Under the pieces are notes generated by a model. That model had not been told where the DNA came from. It saw only the letters and a program-made list of their open reading frames with translations, and did not search any database. This document shows, one piece after another, positions 29,081 through 36,780 of a stretch of DNA of 64,000 nt (position 1 is the stretch's first letter; each line of letters starts with the position of its first letter). Source of the stretch: Microbacterium pumilum (GTDB taxonomy: Bacteria; Actinomycetota; Actinomycetes; Actinomycetales; Microbacteriaceae); the NCBI RefSeq assembly GCF_039530225.1, contig NZ_BAAAOH010000001.1:372001-436000 (forward strand). The letters run 5' to 3'. Made by a program: the position numbers and the translations under genes.

Positions 29081-29712
29081 TCGCCGACGACATGCTGCTG
29101 ATCCGCCGCGGGGTAGCAGACGTGCTGGAACGCGCCGGCATCGACGTGGTCGCCGAGGCAGCAGATGGGCTCGGACTGTTGAGCGCCATCGCGGAGCACG
29201 AACCCGACGCCGCGATCGTCGACATCCGGATGCCCCCCACCCACACGACCGAAGGACTCGTGGCCGCGCGAGACATCCGCACCAATCACCCTGCGGTCGC
29301 CGTTCTCCTGCTCTCGCAGTACGTCGAGGCAAGCTATGCCATGGATCTCATCGAGCAGAACCCGGCTTCGGTCGGCTACCTCATCAAGGACCGGGTATTC
29401 GAGCCGATGGTGATCGTGGACGCGCTACGACGCGTCTGCCAGGGTCAAACCGTCATTGATCCAGGAATCGTGGCACAGCTATTGTCGCGACTACGTCGCG
29501 ACGACCCGATCGATCGGCTCAGCGAGCGCGAGCGCAGCGTGCTGGCACTCGTTGCCGAGGGCCTCTCGAACCGCGCCATCGCGTCGCGGCTCTACGTGAG
29601 CGAGCGCACCGTCGAGGCGCACATCGCGCGCGTCTTCGGCAAACTCGGACTGCTCGATTCACCACAATCTCATCGACGAGTACTCGCCGTGCTCGCCTAT
29701 CTCAGGGCGTAG
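29068..29712 (+). CDS. NarL/LuxR-type response regulator
   Basis: A 214-residue two-domain regulator. The receiver has the acidic pocket in [12 protein letters not shown], the phospho-acceptor Asp in AIVDIRMPP, the Thr/Ser position in LLLSQY and the Lys in YLIKDR. The C-terminal LuxR-type helix-turn-helix reads [20 protein letters not shown] followed by [16 protein letters not shown]. It closes the three-gene operon with the two kinases and presumably receives phosphate from them. The 34-bp palindrome at 25649 is a reasonable target, though not demonstrated. Confidence 0.95.
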   Translation: MRVVIADDMLLIRRGVADVLERAGIDVVAEAADGLGLLSAIAEHEPDAAIVDIRMPPTHTTEGLVAARDIRTNHPAVAVLLLSQYVEASYAMDLIEQNPASVGYLIKDRVFEPMVIVDALRRVCQGQTVIDPGIVAQLLSRLRRDDPIDRLSERERSVLALVAEGLSNRAIASRLYVSERTVEAHIARVFGKLGLLDSPQSHRRVLAVLAYLRA

Positions 29713-29853
29713 AGCGCGCCGGCCAGCAGGTACTCGCGATGTTCCGGTCGTCGTAGCTGATCCCCATGCGGGCCATGCTCGATAGGGGCAGATGGCGTGC
29801 GGACCTGAGTGCGTGCGATTGGGATCCCTCTACGGGGATGACGGATGCATGCG

Positions 29854-30519
29854 CTAACGCTCGCGTAGCGCGGGGCCCTCGTCGGCGACCCGACGCTCCA
29901 AGCCCTCTAGCAACAGCTCCAACCCGTAGTCGAACTCGTCCGCGAATGCGTAACCGCCATCGCCGAACAGCTCGGCGCGGGAGCGCGCAATGTGCGGATA
30001 CAGCTCCGCCGACGCCGCAACCCGGACGGCGAATGCCTCCTCGGCGCCGTCCCCGGGTTTGAACGGCAGGCTGGTCTCGGTCAGCGCGAACCCGTACACG
30101 TAGGCGTCGATCGCCGAAAACGCGTGTGTTGCGAGCGCGGCGCTGAAGCCCTCGGTCATGAGCACGCCAATCAGCCGGTCGTGGTCCTGCAGCAGCGCTG
30201 GCCCGGGGTTCTGGCGCACCATCATCCCGAGCGCCCACGGATGAGCGGTGAGCACCGACCGTGCCGATCGTGCCCGGCCGGTCAACGCCTCCCGCCAGGT
30301 ATCGCCGACCTCGGGCACCTCGATCCTCTCGAATACCCAGTCGACGAGGTCGTCGAGCAGCGCCTCCTTGCTTGGGACGTGATGGTAGAGCGACATCGCC
30401 TCTACGCCGAGCACCTTCGCGACACTGCGCATGCTCACGGCGGCGACACCTGCGCGGTCGGCGACGGCGGCGGCCGCGGCAATGATCCCCTCCCTGCTCA
30501 GTGGTTCGCGCCGCGTCAT
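29854..30519 (-). CDS. TetR-family repressor
   Basis: A 221-residue regulator. Residues about 9-52 form the TetR helix-turn-helix: IIAAAAAVADRAGVAAVSMR then SVAKVLGVEAMSLYHHVPSK. The C-terminal part matches the TetR_C_1-like domain (HPWALGMMVRQNPGPALL). AAGGA lies seven bases before ATG 30519, which is preferred over GTG 30537. It is divergent from a DUF6326 membrane gene, with two identical-arm operators between them, so it most likely represses both itself and that gene. The ligand is unknown. Confidence 0.92.
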   Translation of the reverse strand: MTRREPLSREGIIAAAAAVADRAGVAAVSMRSVAKVLGVEAMSLYHHVPSKEALLDDLVDWVFERIEVPEVGDTWREALTGRARSARSVLTAHPWALGMMVRQNPGPALLQDHDRLIGVLMTEGFSAALATHAFSAIDAYVYGFALTETSLPFKPGDGAEEAFAVRVAASAELYPHIARSRAELFGDGGYAFADEFDYGLELLLEGLERRVADEGPALRER

Positions 30520-30536
30520 TTTCCCATCCTTGCGCA

Positions 30537-30550
30537 CTTACGCCTGTAAG
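30537..30550. promoter_or_regulatory. TetR operator candidate 1
   Basis: CTTAC, four bases, GTAAG: a perfect interrupted palindrome, identical in its arms to the site 33 bp away. It lies right at the TetR translation start region. Confidence 0.65.
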
Positions 30551-30569
30551 GCTATGGTTGGGACCGGTC

Positions 30570-30583
30570 CTTACAACTGTAAG
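30570..30583. promoter_or_regulatory. TetR operator candidate 2
   Basis: CTTAC, four bases, GTAAG again, three helical turns from the first copy, with the palindrome GGACCGGTCC just before it. It lies 37 bp before the DUF6326 start. Confidence 0.65.
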
Positions 30584-30619
30584 TCCCGAATCTAACGAAT
30601 CAAGCCAAGGAGCATTGTG

Positions 30620-31144
30620 ATGAGAACGCCTCAATCCCACACCGCACCAGGGAATCCGCCGTCCCAGAGCACGCTGGAAAAGCTGCGCATTCCGGTGCAC
30701 GCCAAGCTCGCCGCCGCATGGACCAGTTTCATGTTCCTCTACGTCTACGTCGACATCTTCAACTTCTACAAGCCCGGCGTCGTCGACGGCATCCTGAATG
30801 GCCTGGTCTGGAGGTTCGACGTCAGCTCGACGTTGTTGACCATCATGCTCGCGTCCGTGGCGATCCCCGCCCTGATGGTGATGCTGTCCATGACGCTGCC
30901 CGCCCGGGTGAACCGCGCCACGAACCTCGTCGTGGCATCGCTCTACATCCCCTACTCGGTGTTCAACGCGGCAGGGGCGACCTGGGAGTGGGCTTTCTTC
31001 TACGGCCTCTCGATCGGAATCGAGGTGCTGATCCTGGCCTTCATCCTGCGCTCCGCCTGGACCTGGCCACGCCGCACCGCATCGCCGGCAACCCTGGCAG
31101 CCAGCCTCGACAGCGGGCCACTCCCCGCGCCGCAGCAGGCCTGA
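30620..31144 (+). CDS. DUF6326 family membrane protein
   Basis: A 174-residue protein with a polar N-terminus (1-30) and four hydrophobic segments. Conserved-looking patterns are WTSFMFLYVYVDIFNFYKPG, SMTLPARVNRATNLVVASLY and WEWAFFYGLSIGIEVLI, which I recognise from the DUF6326 family. Members commonly sit next to TetR genes; their activity is unknown. AAGGAG lies seven bases before ATG 30620. Expression is probably controlled by the divergent TetR through the two CTTAC-N4-GTAAG sites. Confidence 0.85.
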   Translation: MRTPQSHTAPGNPPSQSTLEKLRIPVHAKLAAAWTSFMFLYVYVDIFNFYKPGVVDGILNGLVWRFDVSSTLLTIMLASVAIPALMVMLSMTLPARVNRATNLVVASLYIPYSVFNAAGATWEWAFFYGLSIGIEVLILAFILRSAWTWPRRTASPATLAASLDSGPLPAPQQA

Positions 31145-31260
31145 CTTCCCGCCCCGCGACCGACCAACCTTCGCTCGCGCCACCCGCGGGCACGGTCACC
31201 TGTCTCAGCGTTCGCTGTTGAGCACTCCGTCCCACCCCATCCCCAGAACGGGCCCGGTCA

Positions 31261-31596
31261 TGATCGAGGCGCACGAACTCCCCAAGCGCTACGGCGACGC
31301 CACCGCCGTAAACTCCCTCAGCTTCACGATCGCGCCCGGGAACCGTCACGGGGGTCCTCGGCCCGAACGGCGCCGGCAAAGTCCACGACCATGCGCATGA
31401 TCGTGGGGCTGGACCGGCCGACGTCGTCAGCGAGGTCATCGAAATGACCGGCCTGGCCGGGGTCGCGACCAAGTGCGTTCGATGGTTCTCCCTTGGCACG
31501 GGCCCGCGCCTGGGCATCGCCGCCGCCCTCCTAAGCGACCCCAGGACGCTCATCCTCGACGAGCCGGTCAACGGGCTCGACCCCAAGGGGCGCTGA
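31261..31596 (+). pseudogene. Frameshifted, internally deleted ABC transporter ATPase
   Basis: ATG 31261 opens MIEAHELPKRYGDATAVNSL then SFTIAPG, a standard ABC ATPase start. The frame is lost before Walker A; in the shifted frame GPNGAGK appears but is followed directly by unrelated residues, and the gene resumes with EMTGLAGVATK, an altered signature FSLGTGPRLGIAAALLSD and Walker B LILDEPVNGLDPKG before a stop at 31596. About 60 codons between Walker A and the signature are missing. The encoded domain cannot be functional. No partner permease is adjacent. Confidence 0.75.
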
Positions 31597-32333
31597 AAAG
31601 CGGGTCCAGTCGGGCGTTCAGCTCAGCACATGCCTCGGCGACTCGCCCTCCGAACTCGTCGCGCATCACGCCCTCGGCAGGTCGGGAAGGATGGACGTTG
31701 ATCGCTCGAGTCGGATCCCGATGCGGGCCATGCCGGATCGGGGACCGCGGCGGGCGCTCGCCCGGCAACGATCCCGCCGAGAATCGGCGCGGAGGGAGAG
31801 GAAGACCCCGCGCGACTCAGCCGGCGGGGGAAACGCTCGGGTATTGGAACGATCAGGGCTGCGCTCGGGCATGCGTCTCACGGGCCCGTCATCCGGGTGA
31901 CCCGAAGTTGTTCGCCTCTGATCGTCGCGAGTCGCGCCACCTCGGCCTTAAGGTGCGATTCGTCGACCGGCGAGGTCAGCTCGAAGTCGCAGTTGGCTCA
32001 ACCGCCTGGGGCGACGGCGCGGAGGAGGTCGTAGCCGTGCGCTGCCTGGTCACGGCGCGCGCGTACGGCTCTCAGCGTGCTGGTTTGGTCTTCCCTGACG
32101 TGGTGACGATTCGGCAGGAGCAAATTATCGTGATGCGCCGGTGGTACTCCCCGGTCGATAGCCACAGCAGATCGTGCATCGAATCGTCCCCGTGCTCAAG
32201 ACCCCTTTATGGAAGCAGAGGGACCAACTACTCTTTGGGTGGGGCAGCACTATGGAGTGAGCGGTCCGGCGGAACGCTCTCGACGATGACCGCCCCTCGT
32301 GAACGATGAGATCTCACGAGTAAGGAGCACGCG
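31597..32333. other. 737-bp stretch without a recognised gene
   Basis: Frames on both strands are open for long distances but are Arg/Ser/Pro-rich. On the plus strand near 31900-32160 a frame with VVTIRQEQIIVMRRWYSPVD faintly resembles the end of a SnoaL-like protein. I see no start or complete domain. It is likely decayed DNA next to the broken ATPase. Confidence 0.3.
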
Positions 32334-32765
32334 ATGCCCGAACTACGGCTTGGCATCATCGGCCACAGGGCCGAACGACTGGGAACGCTCATACACACTG
32401 ATCAGACGCTTCGAGTCGAGCTACCGGATGAGTTCACCGATGCTCATCTGGCTCAGATGAAATACGACACGCAGTTCATCCTGGAGCTCATCGAACGCAA
32501 CCCCGACGCCATCATGAGCATCCAAGGTGCAGTGCTGCGGAACGACTTCGCCACCGCGAACGAAGTCGCGCGAAGTGTCGGACTCACCGAGAACAACATG
32601 ATCGACAACGACGGGGGAATGTGGGGATACATCATTCTCGCCGCTGTGGTGATCGGCGCATACGCCGCGTTCAGTGGCTCGGGCGAGGAGGCTCCGCCGC
32701 CGCCCCCGGAACCACCCACGCCTCCAGAACCTACGGATGCCGGGTTGCCCGGCGGCACCGGATAG
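32334..32765 (+). CDS. Hypothetical membrane protein with Pro-rich tail
   Basis: A 143-residue protein. Residues 1-98 look soluble and helical (FTDAHLAQMKYDTQFILELI), residues about 101-114 are one hydrophobic segment (YIILAAVVIGAYAAF), and the tail after GSGEE is PPPPPEPPTPPEPT ending GLPGGTG. TAAGGAG lies eight bases before ATG 32334. I do not recognise the family. The single membrane span with a proline-rich tail suggests a tail outside the membrane. It lies just left of the tRNA-derived repeat that bounds the island, so it may be outside it. Confidence 0.65.
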   Translation: MPELRLGIIGHRAERLGTLIHTDQTLRVELPDEFTDAHLAQMKYDTQFILELIERNPDAIMSIQGAVLRNDFATANEVARSVGLTENNMIDNDGGMWGYIILAAVVIGAYAAFSGSGEEAPPPPPEPPTPPEPTDAGLPGGTG

Positions 32766-33113
32766 GTCCGGAGCGACGGGCCACCCCGATAAGCGAGTTC
32801 GGGCGCTAATGCCTGCTGTGGTGCAACCCGGTCCCGGCGTCGTGAAGTTCGTGCTTCGTGCGCGGTGAGCGCCTGACGGATCAATTCTGAGTGGGTCTTT
32901 GTGTTGCGCGTCGGGAGGACATCCATCTTGAGTAGCCAGCACCCGGCTCGGCGCGACCTCGACCGCGTGCAGTTGCGCGGGCAATCACTTTGGACATTTG
33001 CAGCCAGAGGACGCTTACGCGTACCGGATGCGAACCCAGGCGAACCGGCGGTTCGCACTCAGTCCTCTCCACGCACTCCACACACAATTCCAGATTCGTC
33101 GGCAGGTAAAGAA
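32766..33113. other. Intergenic stretch, repeat-related
   Basis: No gene is seen. The part 33040-33100 (GGTTCGCACTCAGTCCTCTC and following) recurs almost unchanged at about 43925-43965, so it belongs to a larger duplicated unit around the att-like sites. Confidence 0.4.
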
Positions 33114-33136
33114 AAACCCCAGTTGAACTGGGGTTT
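33114..33136 (-). terminator. Terminator of a former tRNA-Ser copy
   Basis: AAACCCCAGTT, one base, AACTGGGGTTT: an 11-bp perfect stem with A/T tracts outside, next to the tRNA 3' fragment. Similar hairpins stand at 43991 and next to the intact tRNA at 46231. Confidence 0.6.
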
Positions 33137-33140
33137 CTTT

Positions 33141-33201
33141 GCGGACACGGAGGGGTTTTAACCCTCGGTCCCCCGTGAGGGGACTCCACCTTAGCAGGGC
33201 G
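33141..33201 (-). repeat. tRNA-Ser 3'-half fragment, copy A (att-like)
   Basis: It corresponds to the tRNA-Ser(GCU) from the anticodon loop to the 3' end, with several substitutions in the T-arm and acceptor. The 5' half is absent, so it is not a functional tRNA gene. Confidence 0.75.
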
Positions 33202-34057
33202 AAATCGCCGTTCCACGGGCTCGGAGGCGTGGCGGCCGTCCAGCCCCGGACTCACGCAGTTTGTCCACTTCATCTGGGCGTTTCTGGACTGGCCGGGTTC
33301 ACACTCCTGACACTCGTCGCACTCCACAGTCGTCAAACAATGGCGTCCGCGGGATCCTCGGGGACCCCTGGGGGACCCTTGGAGCAGGTCGATGTTTGCG
33401 GGGTGCTGCGACGGTCACATGTTGTCAATCCCACGGCACGGGGCACCGGCATCTCACGGACTCCTTCCGAGACGATCATGGCCGCAACTCAAGTGTCCGG
33501 AACAGCGGGTCAGGCTCCCCATGCAATCCATCGCTGCTCATTGCCGCCGGGCCGCGCGGCAACCCCGAGGTGAGACGCAACCATCGGCGGACGCGGACCG
33601 CTGCAGTCGGGGTCGGGGATCCGTCGGCCGAGCACCTGGACCAGCCATACGGCACACCTCGACCTGTCGATCCGCGGGCGGCACTCGGTTATGAAGGCAA
33701 TGCACAACTGCACTTGCCTAATCGGGGCGAAGCGAGTAATACAGTCGCAGGCGACCGAGTCCAGGCTGGAGCGTAACTGACTTGGATACGGATGCGGTCT
33801 CATGGTCAGCCGAATGGCTCCCGAAGGAGCAGAGTTGGAACGTGCCCAGCGGTGCCGCTGCGAAACCGGAACTGCACGGGTCGCAGGCAGAGTTCCATCA
33901 GGTCCTCGGAATCGGGGTGGGAGGCGGTCAGCGACAGGGGCGCCGACAGCTCGATAAGGGTTGCGCATTGCGACTGCTCCGAAGTCGCTTGCTACTGGCG
34001 AATGGTCGGCAAGGCCGCGTGGCAGAACAACTCGTGTAACTGGAAGGGAACGAACCA
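33202..34057. other. 856-bp stretch without a recognised gene
   Basis: No convincing frame is seen on either strand. It contains one GGGGACCC-type hairpin repeat at 33360-33383 and, at its right end, the ribosome-binding region of the gene at 34058. Confidence 0.35.
33360..33383. repeat. GGGTCCCC hairpin repeat, copy 1
   Basis: GGGGACCCCTGGGGGACCCTT: the shortest member of a family with copies at 38211 and 46135, one in each island segment. Confidence 0.5.
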
Positions 34058-34687
34058 ATGACTGCAGTCACCTGGGACGCCGTGCGGCCGTTCATCGAGT
34101 ACTCAGAATCCCCGCACTATTACCTGGGCGGCGCCTTCGTATGGAGCACGCCGCCGGGCGGCTTCCTCGCCGCGTTCACCGGCGGCAGCCTCAGTCAGGA
34201 CGATCCGACAAGTCAGATCTTGACGGGGATCTTCCCCGCCAAGGACGCCGTCTCAGCCGAGGTCGCAGCGCGTGTCCAATTGCACGTGCACTACCAGGAC
34301 CGAGACCCCGTCATCGCCACCACCGTCAAGTTCTACGGCGGGACGTTGAATCTGCAGGAGTTCACGACGATTGCTGACGACATGCGCGGCGGTTGGAACC
34401 CAGACCCACCCGCCTTCACCGGCACGACGAGCGAGCTCCTTCTGTTCGGCGGCACCCAGTCGCTGCTGGTCCTGTCCGCGGTCGTATACAGCGATGTCCC
34501 CATCCGGGGGCAAGCTCTGCCCAGCGGCCGCGACGTCGTTGCATGGCCGTTTGAGGAGGCGCTCGCTCTGTCCGCAGACTCGAACTCGCTCGCGGCTATC
34601 CGAGAGCGGTACGCAACTCGGTCCGAGCCTCCTCCCCAAGGAAAGCAGCCGCTGGACGATTCGGAGCAGTCGAAGACCACGTCGTAG
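34058..34687 (+). CDS. Hypothetical protein at the head of the graspetide-like locus
   Basis: A 209-residue protein with no signal peptide or clear membrane segment. It is rich in predicted beta strands (ARVQLHVHYQDRDPVIATTV, LVLSAVVYSDVPIRG) and ends in a polar tail LDDSEQSKTTS. GGAAGGGAACG lies before ATG 34058. I do not recognise the family. It is 217 bp upstream of the first precursor-like gene, on the same strand and inside the same island segment, so it may belong to the pathway. Its Thr/Ser/Asp tail is a faint echo of the precursor tails, too short to argue from. Confidence 0.65.
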   Translation: MTAVTWDAVRPFIEYSESPHYYLGGAFVWSTPPGGFLAAFTGGSLSQDDPTSQILTGIFPAKDAVSAEVAARVQLHVHYQDRDPVIATTVKFYGGTLNLQEFTTIADDMRGGWNPDPPAFTGTTSELLLFGGTQSLLVLSAVVYSDVPIRGQALPSGRDVVAWPFEEALALSADSNSLAAIRERYATRSEPPPQGKQPLDDSEQSKTTS

Positions 34688-34904
34688 CGACGTCTTGGAA
34701 GTTCGAGGTGCTGAGAGCGGCGAGGAACTTGCGGCGCACTCGCCGCGCCGAGCGCGTCGCCAGCCGCTCAGCGCGGGATGCGCCGGCGCAGCCACTCCAA
34801 GCTCGCGGCTAGCGCCAGGAGCGGTGGACATCCTCCGAGGAGGGGAGCACCATGGTGGTGGCGGGCCGCGGGGTGCGAGGAAGCCGCCGGATGGAGTATG
34901 AGCG

Positions 34905-35342
34905 ATGTCGGATCTCGATGAGGTTCTGGGGCGGCTGTCGGAGGTGTCATCCACGACGACGGTCCGTGGGCTCGCGATCGGCAAGACCCACGACTCGCTG
35001 CGTGTCGCGGTGAGGACGGGTGTGATCGCGATTCCCCTGAGCGAGATCGTCGATCTGCGCCGTGGCGAGACCCTGAGTTCGGGTTCGCAGGCGGTCGAGG
35101 TGGATGTGGCTCATCCCGAAAAGATCGTGCAGGTGCTCAAGGTCCGCCCGATCGCACCCGGTGAGCGTATCGACTCTGCGGTGTATTCCTCCCCCGCGGG
35201 TTTCAGCCTGACGGGAGAGAGGACGACCGAGACGGCGACCCTCACGGGGCGTCCGCTCGCACAAGACCAGACCGACGACGGTCCGGGCTCGCCGATCGTC
35301 GACGACTCGGCCGCCATCGAGATCGAGAGCACCTGGTACTAA
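34905..35342 (+). CDS. Candidate graspetide precursor A
   Basis: A 145-residue protein in two parts. Residues 1-85 are a compact domain (DEVLGRLSEVSSTTTVRGLA, RTGVIAIPLSEIVDLRRG), nearly the same as in the protein at 36781. Residues 86-145 are a low-complexity tail: a Thr cluster (TTETATLTG, 107-115), then DQTDDG (121-126), DDS (133-135) and EIES (139-142). Hydroxyl residues followed by acidic residues are what graspetide ligases join by ester bonds. The neighbouring ATP-grasp enzyme supports this. A leader of 85-95 residues is long for the class. The precursor role is inferred. GGAG lies eight bases before ATG 34905. Confidence 0.65.
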   Translation: MSDLDEVLGRLSEVSSTTTVRGLAIGKTHDSLRVAVRTGVIAIPLSEIVDLRRGETLSSGSQAVEVDVAHPEKIVQVLKVRPIAPGERIDSAVYSSPAGFSLTGERTTETATLTGRPLAQDQTDDGPGSPIVDDSAAIEIESTWY

Positions 35343-35343
35343 C

Positions 35344-35739
35344 GTGGCGTTCGAACGGGAGTGGCTCGAGAGGCTTCCGCAGCTCGCTGATCCCGACAGC
35401 GGCGTCATCCGGGCGTACGGTGTCGCCGTCGGGGCACCCGTGGGGCGCCTCCGGCTGCTCTTGGCCGAGACCTGCATCGACCTTTCCCTCGACGATGTGG
35501 TGAGCCTCGAGACAGCGGGCGCCGAATCGGGCCGCGGGGCCGTCCCGGTCGAAGCCGTCGTGCGTGCGGGTGCCCCCGTCCTCGCGTTGCAGGACGGGGA
35601 TGCCCTGCAGCTGGGGGAGTCCTTCGGAGCGGAGACGTTCCCCTATCGCACGCGCACGGACGCGCTCTCCGAGATCCGCTCCCCGGTCTTCGATCAGCTC
35701 GAGCGCGAGTATCTGCAGCGCTGGAATCTCGCGAGCTGA
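35344..35739 (+). CDS. Tailless homologue of the precursor leader domain
   Basis: A 131-residue protein starting at GTG 35344, one base after the stop of precursor A. Its middle (GVIRAYGVAVGAPVGRLRLL, then IDLSLDDVVSLE) aligns with residues 18-55 of both precursor-like proteins, including the VxGxAVG strand and the DL/SL end. It lacks the Thr-to-Asp tail; instead it ends with RSPVFDQLEREYLQRWNLAS, likely a helix. It may bind the ligase or leader as an accessory recognition protein, or be a decoy scaffold. No known family is recognised. Confidence 0.65.
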   Translation: MAFEREWLERLPQLADPDSGVIRAYGVAVGAPVGRLRLLLAETCIDLSLDDVVSLETAGAESGRGAVPVEAVVRAGAPVLALQDGDALQLGESFGAETFPYRTRTDALSEIRSPVFDQLEREYLQRWNLAS

Positions 35740-35742
35740 CGA

Positions 35743-36687
35743 GTGATCCTCATCGTCGCCTCTGACGAGGACGTGCACGCGCGCCGCGTCGCACAGGAGA
35801 TCGAGCACATCGGCGCGCCCGCGGCGATCCTCGACTGGCGGACCGCGGCGAACACGTCCGTGGCGTCGCTTCGGTACGGCACCGACCGCGCTCGGCGATC
35901 GGTGCGCCCGCTCGACGACCACCGAGCGTTCGATCTCGATGAGGTGGACGCGGTGTGGACCCGCCGCGTCGGCCCCGCCACCATCCCTCCGTCGATCCTC
36001 GGCATCGACCAGCGCAGCTTCGTCGCGGCGGAGTGGCGGGATCTGCTCTACGGGCTGCTCGACGGTCCGCACGCGGTGAGCCCGCTCGACGCGCAGCGGT
36101 CGGCGACCAAGCCGGCGCAGCTTGCTCGCGCGCCGCGTGCCGGGCTCACGATTCCCGATACCCTCATAACGAGCGATCCGCTCGAGGCCGGCGGCTTCAT
36201 CGACGAGCACGGCGGCCGTGTCGTTCACAAGACGATGAACAGCCCCCGGGACCGGCTCCTCGCGACGCTGCGCTGGGAGGAGCGTCACCGCAGCGACCTG
36301 GCGCGTCTTCCCCTCGTTCCCACGATCTTCCAGGAGCTGATCGAGGGGCCTCGAGATCTGCGTGTCACGGTCATCGGCACGACCTGCTACGCGGCATCCA
36401 TCGAGGGCGGCGCTTCGGCGAAGCATGTCGACTCGCGTCTCGACGTCGACGTGCCGATCATTCCTTTCGAGCTTCCCCCGGCGCTCGCGGCGGCGCTCAT
36501 CGACCTCATGGGACTGCTCGGTCTGACCTTCGCGACGATCGACCTCAAGCAGGCGTGGGACGGCACCTTCTACTTCCTCGAGCTGAACCCGCAGGGCCAG
36601 TTCCTTTACATCGAGATCCTCACGGGACTGCCGATCGCGGCGGGCATGGCTCGGTATCTGGCGGGGCTGGAGAATCGGCAGGCGTGA
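35743..36687 (+). CDS. ATP-grasp ligase of the MvdC/MvdD (graspetide) type
   Basis: A 314-residue ATP-grasp enzyme. The N-terminal part has VDAVWTRRVGPATIP and FVAAEWRDLLYGLLDG, the region that in MvdD-type ligases reads W-x-R-R-P and F-x-x-x-E-W. Next come the ATP-site Lys stretches (RVVHKTMNSPRD), the QELIEGPRDLRVTVIG strand, the metal-site segments IDLKQ and LELNPQGQ, and GLPIAAGMARYL at the end. These ligases activate Asp/Glu side chains as acyl phosphates and join them to Thr/Ser or Lys of a precursor peptide. GTG 35743 follows the previous stop by three bases. Assignment to the graspetide-type subfamily is by motif recall. Confidence 0.85.
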   Translation: MILIVASDEDVHARRVAQEIEHIGAPAAILDWRTAANTSVASLRYGTDRARRSVRPLDDHRAFDLDEVDAVWTRRVGPATIPPSILGIDQRSFVAAEWRDLLYGLLDGPHAVSPLDAQRSATKPAQLARAPRAGLTIPDTLITSDPLEAGGFIDEHGGRVVHKTMNSPRDRLLATLRWEERHRSDLARLPLVPTIFQELIEGPRDLRVTVIGTTCYAASIEGGASAKHVDSRLDVDVPIIPFELPPALAAALIDLMGLLGLTFATIDLKQAWDGTFYFLELNPQGQFLYIEILTGLPIAAGMARYLAGLENRQA

Positions 36688-36780
36688 TCTCCTGCACCCG
36701 TGGGTCTGCGCGGAGTGGACAGCCGCCGGGATGGAGAGGACCATAGTTAACACCGGCGAGTGCGGATAGGAGGACGGGCG

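Noticed and set aside
29702..31183. 493-codon minus-strand frame over the TetR/DUF6326 pair
   Set aside because: It opposes DUF6326 and overlaps TetR in another frame; no domain is visible.
29757..31735. ATGCGGGCCATGC shared by about 29765 and 31721
   Set aside because: The identity is only about 13-15 bp with loose flanks; too short to claim a repeat in GC-rich DNA.
31900..32160. Possible SnoaL-like remnant
   Set aside because: One short stretch resembles the family end, with no start or other conserved block; kept only as a remark in the intergenic entry.
35242..36753. 503-codon minus-strand frame over the ATP-grasp gene
   Set aside because: Composition is typical of an antisense shadow; the plus-strand ATP-grasp motifs are clear.
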